Assembly (NCBI GenBank): GCA_900768525.1
Contig: CAAGDF010000066.1
Coordinates: 1-19,742, forward strand
Source of the DNA: Clostridia bacterium
Lineage (GTDB): Bacteria; Bacillota; Clostridia; Christensenellales; Borkfalkiaceae
Reading direction: 5' to 3'
Length of the DNA stretch: 19,742 bases
How positions within the stretch are numbered: position 1 is the stretch's first letter; the number at the start of each line of letters is the position of its first letter. Positions 12,873 to 19,305 of this stretch are shown piece by piece. Position numbers and translations under genes: made by a program. The notes beneath the pieces were generated by a model. It made no database searches, was not told the DNA's origin, and saw nothing but the letters and a program-made list of their open reading frames with translations.

Positions 12873-14087
12873 ATGAAGAAAAAATTATTAACGTTATCTG
12901 CCTTTATAATTGCGCTTTCGGCTTTTGCGGTTGTATTGCAAAAACCGATTAACGCTTTTGCGGTTGAAAACGACGCTGTTTTATATGCAGCCGCAGAAGA
13001 TGCCGGCGTTGAAGACGATTGTCATAAACCGCTTGGCGAAATGGATCGGGAACTCCGCCGTGTTCTTGGCGCCGGAGTTAATTATATTACGGCAGATGAT
13101 ATCGGGAGTTATACAGGGAATTCGGTGTTCGATAATGCCGAATTATACAATTTAACAGTCGAAAATAAGCAAAGATTATTGTCCGAAACGTCTCAGACTT
13201 CGGGATATATAGGAGACGGTCTCTTCAAAGTCCCGCATTTCCAAATGGCGTCAAGATTTGATTTGTTGTTGATGAATATTGAGCCAGCTCTGTCATATAA
13301 AGGGTATTCCTTTTACTACTTGGAACAAATCAAATATATTCATAACACGATGTCTATTGTGAACGGTACGGATAAAAGAACGTATGCAAGCTGTTATACC
13401 GACGGCTTTATAAGTGAGCTTAACAACCTCAATGAGGGGACTATTACAGCTGCGGAATTTATTAAAAGTTACGGCACGCATATCGTCTGGAGAGTTAATT
13501 ATGGTCAAACATTGGATTATGTTATTAAGTTTTATGTCGATGATGCGGATGAATATGAATTCTTTACTTTGGCTGGAGACGCTTTAATAAACGGCATAGA
13601 TGATAGCGAATACGTTAAAAAGTATGGTAAAAGTTATAAATCCTATCATATAAGTGTGGGTTTGCCGCCTGTCATCGGAAAAAGTTTAAGCGAAATGAAA
13701 CAAGAGATTGGCGGAAATGCACAGCACGTAGTTATTGAGTACGGCGACAACAATGAAGGGTTGGTTCCGATATGGGAAATATTACCCGACGGTTATGCCG
13801 ATGTTGCAACGATGATAAAAACCGAGTACGACAAACAGTACGCGGAGCTCGAGAAAACGATAGAAGATAAATTAGCCGAACGTCAGGCGGCTGAAGCTGA
13901 AGTGAAATCAGTTGTTATGGAAAGAAAAGCAAACGCGGCTCCCGATAATTCGGGCTCGGATAATCAATCCGAAGAAAAAGGCTGTGCGTCTTCGTTCAAT
14001 TCTTCGTGGATGATATTTCTCATTCCGTGTGCCGTAACAGTATTGCTTGTAAAGAAGAAGATTTATATAAATAACGCCAAAGATTAA
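12873..14087 (+). CDS. Secreted MACPF/perforin-family protein with Cys-containing C-terminal tail
   Basis: The 404-residue protein has a signal peptide (1-30, MKKKLLTLSAFIIALSAFAV...AFA). The mature part has several marks of the membrane attack complex/perforin fold: RRVLGAGVNYI near 62-72, the family signature FIKSYGTHIV (196-205, Tyr200-Gly-Thr-His203) and the late block GLVPIWEILPDGYAD (296-310). Proteins of this fold assemble into membrane pores. Residues 318-352 are a charged helix (EYDKQYAELEKTIEDKLAERQ), followed by a Ser/Asn linker and a tail GCASS (370-374), a hydrophobic stretch (379-393) and KKK. The tail looks like a C-terminal sorting or anchoring signal. Ribosome site GAGGTGA lies before ATG 12873. 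It may be a toxin, a defence effector or a surface factor. Its role cannot be decided from the sequence. Confidence 0.82.
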   Translation: MKKKLLTLSAFIIALSAFAVVLQKPINAFAVENDAVLYAAAEDAGVEDDCHKPLGEMDRELRRVLGAGVNYITADDIGSYTGNSVFDNAELYNLTVENKQRLLSETSQTSGYIGDGLFKVPHFQMASRFDLLLMNIEPALSYKGYSFYYLEQIKYIHNTMSIVNGTDKRTYASCYTDGFISELNNLNEGTITAAEFIKSYGTHIVWRVNYGQTLDYVIKFYVDDADEYEFFTLAGDALINGIDDSEYVKKYGKSYKSYHISVGLPPVIGKSLSEMKQEIGGNAQHVVIEYGDNNEGLVPIWEILPDGYADVATMIKTEYDKQYAELEKTIEDKLAERQAAEAEVKSVVMERKANAAPDNSGSDNQSEEKGCASSFNSSWMIFLIPCAVTVLLVKKKIYINNAKD

Positions 14088-14201
14088 ACGAAAAGTTAGC
14101 CTATATGTCGATTATCGATATGTTTTGCGCATAGACGGCGCTACTGTTTCGGGTAATGACTTGAAACTGCAAACATAGCTTATTCATCACAAATTGTTGC
14201 G
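14088..14201. repeat. Dispersed repeat related to 8660-8775
   Basis: GGCGCTACTGTTTCGG, then GAAACTGCAAACATAGCT (about 14161-14178) and TTGTTGC near 14198, match in order GGCGTTACGGTTTCGA, GAAACGACAAACATAGCT and TTGTTGC at 8666-8765. No gene is seen here. Confidence 0.55.
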
Positions 14202-14262
14202 CTATTGTTGACAAAGAAGAAGATTTATATAAGACAACTAAAGATTAAGCAAAAAGTCTGCG
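14202..14262 (+). pseudogene. Fossil 3' end of the MACPF gene
   Basis: The sequence TATTGTTGACAAAG-AAGAAGATTTATATAA and the following AAAGATTAA(A/G)CAAAAAGT closely match the last codons and downstream bases of the MACPF gene (14038-14095). One frame gives LLTKKKIYI, against LLVKKKIYI in the intact gene. The frame does not end cleanly, so this is a degenerate copy of the tail. Confidence 0.65.
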
Positions 14263-14309
14263 TATAGTAAGTGTGTAGGTGCTTATATATGCAGCCTTTT
14301 TGTTTTTAG

Positions 14310-14424
14310 GGCATATCTACGGCGCATTGCTGCGTTAACTGCCATCGTTCCAAGACCATAATGACCGCAAAGGTCTATTATGTCCTTCTCGCTCGGCGAG
14401 CCTTGCAATGCTTGTATCTATGCC
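14310..14424. repeat. Nested hairpin element (family member 2)
   Basis: The stems from outside in are GGCATA (14310-14315) with TATGCC (14419-14424), GCATTGC (14324-14330) with GCAATGC (14405-14411), AAG (14352-14354) with CTT (14385-14387), CATAAT (14357-14362) with ATTATG (14377-14382), and ACC (14364-14366) with GGT (14372-14374) around GCAAA. The first 51 bases recur at 14609-14659. Confidence 0.65.
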
Positions 14425-14514
14425 ACAAAAATTTCGCCCTTCGCGAGCCTTGCTCTACTCGTATCTAAGCCGCAAAAATGATTAAAAGAATGTGCGGCGC
14501 CTGACGTCGTTTCT

Positions 14515-14572
14515 GTTGGCGTTTGCAGACCTGAATGACCAACAAGGTCTATTCAGTCCTGCAATCACCAAC
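14515..14572. repeat. Nested hairpin element (family member 3)
   Basis: Four stems stack with small symmetric internal loops: GTTGG (14515-14519) with CCAAC (14568-14572), TTGCAG (14523-14528) with CTGCAA (14559-14564), CTGAAT (14531-14536) with ATTCAG (14551-14556), and ACC (14538-14540) with GGT (14546-14548) around AACAA. The internal-loop bases (ac/tc and g/ct) equal those of member 2. Confidence 0.75.
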
Positions 14573-14608
14573 GAGCCTCGTCCTTTTTTGCATCTAAGCC
14601 CCTTTTAC

Positions 14609-14659
14609 GGCATATCTACGGCGCATTGCAGAGTTAACTGCCATCGTTCCAAGACCATA
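14609..14659. repeat. 51-bp direct repeat of 14310-14360
   Basis: The block from GGCATATCTACGGCGCATTGC to CCATCGTTCCAAGACCATA is repeated about 299 bases after its first copy, with only two visible differences (TGCG versus AGAG region). The second copy lacks the downstream hairpin partner and looks truncated. Confidence 0.8.
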
Positions 14660-14799
14660 CCTGCAAAACCTTGTCAATACCTCTTTGCAAAATTTTTTCT
14701 CTTTCAAAAAATGCGATATGGGGCAAAAATGTGCGGAAATGCTGCCGAAATGCCGCTGAAAATCACTAAAAAATCCGTCGGAATGTATTATATTTTATG

Positions 14800-14836
14800 T
14801 ATGTCGCAACGTTATCGTTGACGACATATTTTTTTT
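14800..14836 (+). terminator. Terminator-like hairpin overlapping the hydrogenase promoter
   Basis: TATGTCG (14800-14806) pairs with CGACATA (14822-14828), and CAACG (14807-14811) pairs with CGTTG (14816-14820), with one bulged A. Eight T residues follow (14829-14836). It would stop transcripts entering from the repeat region. Confidence 0.75.
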
Positions 14837-14846
14837 GTGATAGAAT
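14818..14846 (+). promoter_or_regulatory. Sigma-70-type promoter for the hydrogenase operon
   Basis: TTGACG (14818-14823), a 17-base spacer containing the terminator's T run, then TAGAAT (14841-14846). Transcription would start near 14853, giving a leader of about 117 bases before ATG 14970. The -35 lies in the 3' arm of the hairpin above, so an inverted repeat also covers the promoter. Confidence 0.6.
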
Positions 14847-14969
14847 AATTATGCGGCGCACTTTACCTTTTTTAAAATGGTTAGCAACGGTTAACTTGTA
14901 GAAAAAGAAAAAGTGCGGTTTAAAGCGAAAGCCGCAGTTGGCGGCGGAAAACATAGATCGGAGGAAAGT

Positions 14970-15464
14970 ATGAAGAAAATCAGCAACATTGCGTTTGACG
15001 GAACGAAAGAGCAGGAACAACAACTGCGAGCTGCTCTTGCGAAGCTGAAAGACGTACCGGGCGGGTTAATGCCCGCAATGCAACAGGCGCAGGACATCTA
15101 CGGATATCTGCCCAAAGAAGTGCAGCAGATAATCGCCGATGAAATGGGCGTATCGCTTGCCGAAGTTTACGGAATAGCCACTTTTTATGCACAATTCGCG
15201 TTGTCGCCCAAGGGCGCGTACAAGTTTGCGGTTTGTCTTGGAACGGCTTGTTACGTAAAGGGTTCGGGCGATATATTCAACGAACTTGTAAAACAACTCG
15301 GCATAGAGAACGGCGGAGTAACGGAAGATAAGCGTTTTTCGCTGGATGCGACGCGTTGCATAGGTTGCTGCGGATTGGCTCCCGTAATGACGGTAAATGA
15401 CGAAGTTTACGGTAAGATAACCGCAAAGGACGTTGCCGGCATTATCGAAAAATACAAGGCGTGA
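14970..15464 (+). CDS. NuoE-like [2Fe-2S] subunit of NAD-linked [FeFe] hydrogenase (HydC/HndA type)
   Basis: The 164-residue protein is a thioredoxin-like ferredoxin homologous to NuoE. It contributes one [2Fe-2S] cluster to the electron path between the flavin subunit and the hydrogenase. The four ligands are visible as CLGTAC and CIGCC (the C-x4-C ... C-x3-C spacing of the family). The helical N-terminal half has the family block AQDIYGYLPKEVQQIIADEMGVSLAEVYGIATFYAQF. ATG 14970 follows GGAGG at 14960-14964. The open frame continues upstream from GTG 14913, but that region has no ribosome site. The NuoF-like subunit gene follows 31 bases later and HydA after it, which is the order of trimeric bifurcating or NAD(P)-reducing hydrogenases. 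Confidence 0.93.
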   Translation: MKKISNIAFDGTKEQEQQLRAALAKLKDVPGGLMPAMQQAQDIYGYLPKEVQQIIADEMGVSLAEVYGIATFYAQFALSPKGAYKFAVCLGTACYVKGSGDIFNELVKQLGIENGGVTEDKRFSLDATRCIGCCGLAPVMTVNDEVYGKITAKDVAGIIEKYKA

Positions 15465-15495
15465 GCCGATGCGTGTATACGGAGGGAAAGGAAAG

Positions 15496-17361
15496 ATGAA
15501 AACAGTTAACGAACTTAACGCAATACAAGCAAAAAAAGGCGAACTTTTTGCGGCGGGCAAGCATCACGTTCTTGTTTGCGGAGGTACGGGTTGTACTTCC
15601 AACAAGTCGATGGAAATAATACACGCGCTCAACGACGAAATCGCCGCGCGCGGTCTTGAAAATAAGGTAAGAGTGGTTATGACCGGTTGTTTCGGTCTTT
15701 GTGCCAAAGGTCCTATTATGGTAATCTACCCCGAGGGCACGTTCTATCACTCCATTTCTGCGGCCGACGTTAAAGAAATAGTCGAAACGCACATTATCGG
15801 CGGTCAGCCCGTCGGCAGACTGCTCCACAGAGAGGGCGATACCGGCGCGATCGTGAATAAACTCGAAGACACCGAGTTCATGAAAAAACAGCACAGGGTT
15901 GCGCTTCACAACTGCGGCGTAATCAATCCCGAGTGCATCGAAGAATACATCGCGCGCGACGGATATAAGGCACTTGCCAAAGTGCTTACCGAAATGACTC
16001 CGCAAGAGGTTATCGACGTAATGCTCGCAAGCGGTTTGCGCGGCAGAGGCGGCGCGGGCTTCCCTACGGGCAGAAAATGGGCTTTTGCGAGGGCTTCGCA
16101 AGGCGACATCAAATATGTTTGTTGTAACGCGGACGAAGGCGACCCCGGCGCGTTTATGGACAGATCGGTGCTTGAGGGCGATCCGCACGTAGTGGTCGAA
16201 GCTATGGCTATCGCGGCGTACGCAATCGGCAGCAATCAGGGTTATGTATACATAAGAGCGGAATATCCCATCGCCGTACAGAGATTGCAGAAAGCAATCG
16301 AATCCGCGCGCGAACACGGGTTGCTCGGTAAAAATATTTTCGGCACGGATTTTTCTTTCGATCTGGAAATCAGACTTGGCGCGGGCGCATTCGTTTGCGG
16401 CGAAGAAACCGCGCTTATGACGTCTATCGAGGGCAAGCGCGGCGAACCGCGTCCCCGTCCTCCGTTCCCTGCCGTCAAAGGTTTGTTCGGCAAGCCTACC
16501 ATTCTTAACAACGTAGAAACATACGCAAACGTTCCCAAAATCATATTGAACGGCGCGGAATGGTTTGCGTCTATGGGTACCGAAAAGAGCAAAGGCACGA
16601 AAGTTTTCGCGCTCGGCGGCAAGATCGTCAATACCGGTCTTGTTGAAGTACCTATGGGCACTACCTTGCGTGAAATCGTTTACGATATCGGCGGCGGTAT
16701 TCCTAACGGCAAAAAATTCAAAGCGGCTCAGACGGGCGGCCCGTCCGGCGGCTGTATACCCACAGAACACCTCGACGTTCCCATCGATTACGACAACCTT
16801 ATCGCGATCGGCTCGATGATGGGTTCGGGCGGACTTATCGTAATGGACGAAGACAACTGTATGGTCGACATTGCGAAGTTCTTCCTTGAATTCACGGTTG
16901 ACGAATCGTGCGGAAAATGTACTCCTTGCCGTATAGGCAATAAACGTCTTCTCGAAATGCTCACAAAGGTAACCGAGGGCAAAGCAACGCTCGAGGACCT
17001 CGATGAAATGGAAAAACTCTGTTACTATATAAAGCAAAATTCGCTTTGCGGGCTCGGGCAGACCGCGCCTAACCCCGTTTTGTCCACGCTGCGTTATTTC
17101 AGAAGCGAATACGAAGCGCACGTAGTAGATAAGGTTTGTCCCGCTCATGTTTGCAAAAAGCTCGTCAGATTTGCTATCGATAAAGATAAATGTATCGGTT
17201 GCGGACTGTGCCAGCGTTTGTGCCCCGCAGGTGCGATCGCTCGTACGGATTACACCCCCGAAGGTCACAAACTCGCTTCGATGGCAATCGATCCGAACAA
17301 GTGCGTGAAGTGCGGAGCTTGTATGGGCGCTTGTAAGTTCAAGGCAATCGCTAAGGCATAA
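15496..17361 (+). CDS. NuoF-like flavoprotein subunit of [FeFe] hydrogenase (HydB/HndC type)
   Basis: The 621-residue subunit binds NAD(H) and FMN. Domains in order are: an N-terminal [2Fe-2S] thioredoxin-like domain (VLVCGGTGCTSNKS ... GCFGLCAKGP, about 15-70); the NuoF core with the NADH site RGRGGAGFPTGRKW and flavin site NADEGDPGAFMDRSVLEGDPH; an SLBB-type segment; the [4Fe-4S] loop SCGKCTPCRIG with its later Cys in NSLCGLGQ; and a C-terminal two-cluster ferredoxin (CIGCGLCQRLCPAGA, CVKCGACMGACKF). This is the full plan of HydB of electron-bifurcating hydrogenases. The start ATG 15496 is preceded by GGAGGGAAAGG. An upstream ATG at 15469 is possible but lacks such a site. The gene is followed immediately by the hydA ribosome site. 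Confidence 0.94.
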   Translation: MKTVNELNAIQAKKGELFAAGKHHVLVCGGTGCTSNKSMEIIHALNDEIAARGLENKVRVVMTGCFGLCAKGPIMVIYPEGTFYHSISAADVKEIVETHIIGGQPVGRLLHREGDTGAIVNKLEDTEFMKKQHRVALHNCGVINPECIEEYIARDGYKALAKVLTEMTPQEVIDVMLASGLRGRGGAGFPTGRKWAFARASQGDIKYVCCNADEGDPGAFMDRSVLEGDPHVVVEAMAIAAYAIGSNQGYVYIRAEYPIAVQRLQKAIESAREHGLLGKNIFGTDFSFDLEIRLGAGAFVCGEETALMTSIEGKRGEPRPRPPFPAVKGLFGKPTILNNVETYANVPKIILNGAEWFASMGTEKSKGTKVFALGGKIVNTGLVEVPMGTTLREIVYDIGGGIPNGKKFKAAQTGGPSGGCIPTEHLDVPIDYDNLIAIGSMMGSGGLIVMDEDNCMVDIAKFFLEFTVDESCGKCTPCRIGNKRLLEMLTKVTEGKATLEDLDEMEKLCYYIKQNSLCGLGQTAPNPVLSTLRYFRSEYEAHVVDKVCPAHVCKKLVRFAIDKDKCIGCGLCQRLCPAGAIARTDYTPEGHKLASMAIDPNKCVKCGACMGACKFKAIAKA

Positions 17362-17366
17362 GGAGG
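17361..17366 (+). promoter_or_regulatory. Ribosome binding site deciding the hydA start
   Basis: AGGAGG overlaps the last base of the HydB stop. ATG 17368 is only one base away, while ATG 17374 lies at the standard 7 bases, so 17374 is preferred. Confidence 0.75.
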
Positions 17367-17373
17367 AATGATC

Positions 17374-19104
17374 ATGGTAAATCTTAAAATAAACAATATA
17401 CCCGTAAGCGTTCCCGAGGGAACGACCGTACTCGAAGCGGCGAAGGTCGCCGGTATTAAAATCCCCACGCTTTGCTATATGAAAGCAATAAACGAGATCG
17501 GCGCGTGCCGTATCTGCGTTTGCGAGGTCAAGGGCGCAAGAAGTTTTGTCGCCGCGTGCGTATACCCCGTTAACGAGGGTATGGAAGTTTTTACCGATAC
17601 GCCGGCTATCCGTCAGTCCAGAAAGACCACTATCGAACTGCTGCTTTCCAATCATAACAAATCCTGCCTTTCGTGCGAGAGGAACATGAACTGCGAACTG
17701 CAGGAACTTGCTTACGAATACGACTGCGATATGAACGCTTTCCGGGGCGAAATGACGCCGACGGAGACCGATTCTTCCACCGATTATCTTGTAAGAGATA
17801 ACTCCAAATGCGTGCTCTGCCGCAGGTGCGTCGCTACATGTAAATCTATTCAGCACGTTGCCGTAATCGGCACGAGAAACCGCGGTTTCGCAACCGATAT
17901 CGGTTGTGCGTTCAACGAAGAACTTGCCGAAACGTCCTGTGCGGCATGCGGGCAGTGCATTAACGTCTGTCCGACGGGTGCATTGCACGAAAAGAGCGAA
18001 ATCGACAACGTACGCGCCGCGATTGACGATCCCGAAAAGATAGTTATCGTAGGTGCCGCTCCGTCCGTCCGCGCCGCGCTCGGCGAAGAGTTCGGCTACC
18101 CCATCGGCACGAACGTAGAGGGCAAGATGAACACCGCTTTCAGACTGCTCGGCTTCAACACCGTGTTCGACGTAAACTTCGCAGCAGACCTTACCATTAT
18201 GGAAGAATCGCACGAGTTTATCGAGCGCGCTACCAAGGGCGAACATCTGCCGCTTATCACCAGCTGTTCTCCCGGTTGGATAAGATTTATGGAATATTAC
18301 TATCCCGAACTTATCCCCAATATCTCCACCTGTAAATCGCCTCAGCAAATGTTCGGTGCGACCATAAAGACCTATTATGCCGAAAAACTCGGCGTAGATC
18401 CGTCTAAACTGTACGTCGTAACGGTTATGCCGTGCGTTGCCAAAAAGTTCGAAAAGAACCGTAACGATCAGGCTGCCGCGGGCTGTAAGGATATAGACGC
18501 GGTTCTCACCACAAGAGAACTCGCAAAAATGATTAAGGCAAAGGGCATACTGTTCAACGAACTTGCCGACTCCGATTACGATGCGCCGCTCGGCGAATAC
18601 ACGGGCGCAGGCGTAATATTCGGCGCAACGGGCGGCGTTATGGAAGCCGCTCTCCGTACCGCGGTAGAAACGCTTACGGGTAAACCGCTCGATAACGTGG
18701 AATTTACCGCCGTAAGAGGTACGGACGGTATTAAAGAAGCTACTTACAACGTAAACGGCACGGAAGTAAACGTTGCCGTAGCAAGCGGACTTGAAAACGC
18801 AAAAACTCTTTGCGAACAAATCAAAAACGGCACTTGCAAGTATCAGTTTATCGAAATTATGGCTTGCCCCGGCGGTTGTGTAAACGGCGGCGGTCAACCC
18901 ATTCAACCGGCTTACGTAAGGCGCAATGTGGATATAAAGGCTCTCCGTGCAAGCGTGCTTTATAATATCGACTCGGGTAAAAAACTCAGAAAGAGCCACG
19001 AAAACGAGTTCATCAAAGCTCTTTACGCTAACTATTTCGGCACGCCCGGCAGCCACAAGGCTCACGAAGTGTTGCATACCTCGTATGTAAACAGGAAAAA
19101 ATAA
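17374..19104 (+). CDS. hydA: [FeFe] hydrogenase catalytic subunit, group A3 type (HydA/HndD)
   Basis: The 576-residue cytoplasmic subunit interconverts protons and H2 at the H-cluster. The N-terminal accessory domains are: a plant-type [2Fe-2S] domain (LCYMKAINEIGACRICVCEV), a His-ligated [4Fe-4S] region (NHNKSCLSCERNMNCELQ) and two ferredoxin clusters (CVLCRRCVATCK, CAACGQCINVCPTGA). The catalytic domain has all three H-cluster signatures: L1 TSCSPGW (Cys298), L2 MPCVAKKFE (Cys354) and L3 EIMACPGGCVNGGGQP (Cys498, Cys502). A small C-terminal SSU-like tail follows (ALYNIDSGKKLRKSHEN...YFGTPGSHKAHEVLHT). L1 has Ser where the textbook consensus TSCCPxW has a second Cys. With the two upstream subunits it forms a HydABC/Hnd-type complex using NAD(H), with or without ferredoxin. 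Maturases HydE, HydF and HydG are not in this window. A strong terminator follows. Confidence 0.95.
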   Translation: MVNLKINNIPVSVPEGTTVLEAAKVAGIKIPTLCYMKAINEIGACRICVCEVKGARSFVAACVYPVNEGMEVFTDTPAIRQSRKTTIELLLSNHNKSCLSCERNMNCELQELAYEYDCDMNAFRGEMTPTETDSSTDYLVRDNSKCVLCRRCVATCKSIQHVAVIGTRNRGFATDIGCAFNEELAETSCAACGQCINVCPTGALHEKSEIDNVRAAIDDPEKIVIVGAAPSVRAALGEEFGYPIGTNVEGKMNTAFRLLGFNTVFDVNFAADLTIMEESHEFIERATKGEHLPLITSCSPGWIRFMEYYYPELIPNISTCKSPQQMFGATIKTYYAEKLGVDPSKLYVVTVMPCVAKKFEKNRNDQAAAGCKDIDAVLTTRELAKMIKAKGILFNELADSDYDAPLGEYTGAGVIFGATGGVMEAALRTAVETLTGKPLDNVEFTAVRGTDGIKEATYNVNGTEVNVAVASGLENAKTLCEQIKNGTCKYQFIEIMACPGGCVNGGGQPIQPAYVRRNVDIKALRASVLYNIDSGKKLRKSHENEFIKALYANYFGTPGSHKAHEVLHTSYVNRKK

Positions 19105-19137
19105 TTAACTACTCTTAGCCGAATAATTTGGCTCAAA

Positions 19138-19189
19138 AAAGACCTGACCGGACTTCGGAACAAAAATCCGTTTTTTCGGTCAGGTCTTT
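19138..19189. terminator. Strong bidirectional terminator after hydA
   Basis: AAAGACCTGACCG (19138-19150) pairs perfectly with CGGTCAGGTCTTT (19177-19189), a 13-bp stem that can be extended inside. The A run at 19135-19140 provides T residues for the opposite strand. Confidence 0.9.
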
Positions 19190-19276
19190 ATGTTTTAGCG
19201 TGTTTTTCCGCTGAAATTTGTGATTTTAAAATTTTTTTAAATTTTTTTCGATTTTTTCCGTAAAAAACAGTAGGTT

Positions 19277-19296
19277 AAAGTGTTACTTATAATGTA
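19277..19296 (+). promoter_or_regulatory. Conserved promoter-like block (copy 2) upstream of lipoprotein gene
   Basis: The 20 bases are identical to 8602-8621 and contain TATAAT (19288-19293) followed by the ATG at 19306. GTAAAAA lies at the same distance upstream in both copies. The short distance from the -10 to ATG leaves almost no leader. Confidence 0.5.
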
Positions 19297-19305
19297 ATGG
19301 TTTTT

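Noticed and set aside
14310..14660. Possible CRISPR array
   Set aside because: The repeats are long, few, unevenly spaced and internally palindromic at several levels, with no regular spacers and no cas genes nearby.
14492..14821. 109-codon + strand open frame
   Set aside because: It spans hairpin member 3, the direct repeat and the terminator stem. It has no ribosome site and a repeat-derived translation.
15442..19077. Very long open frame on the - strand across the hydrogenase genes
   Set aside because: It is antisense to hydB and hydA, whose motifs are unmistakable. The product has no recognisable domain, and the frame results from codon bias.
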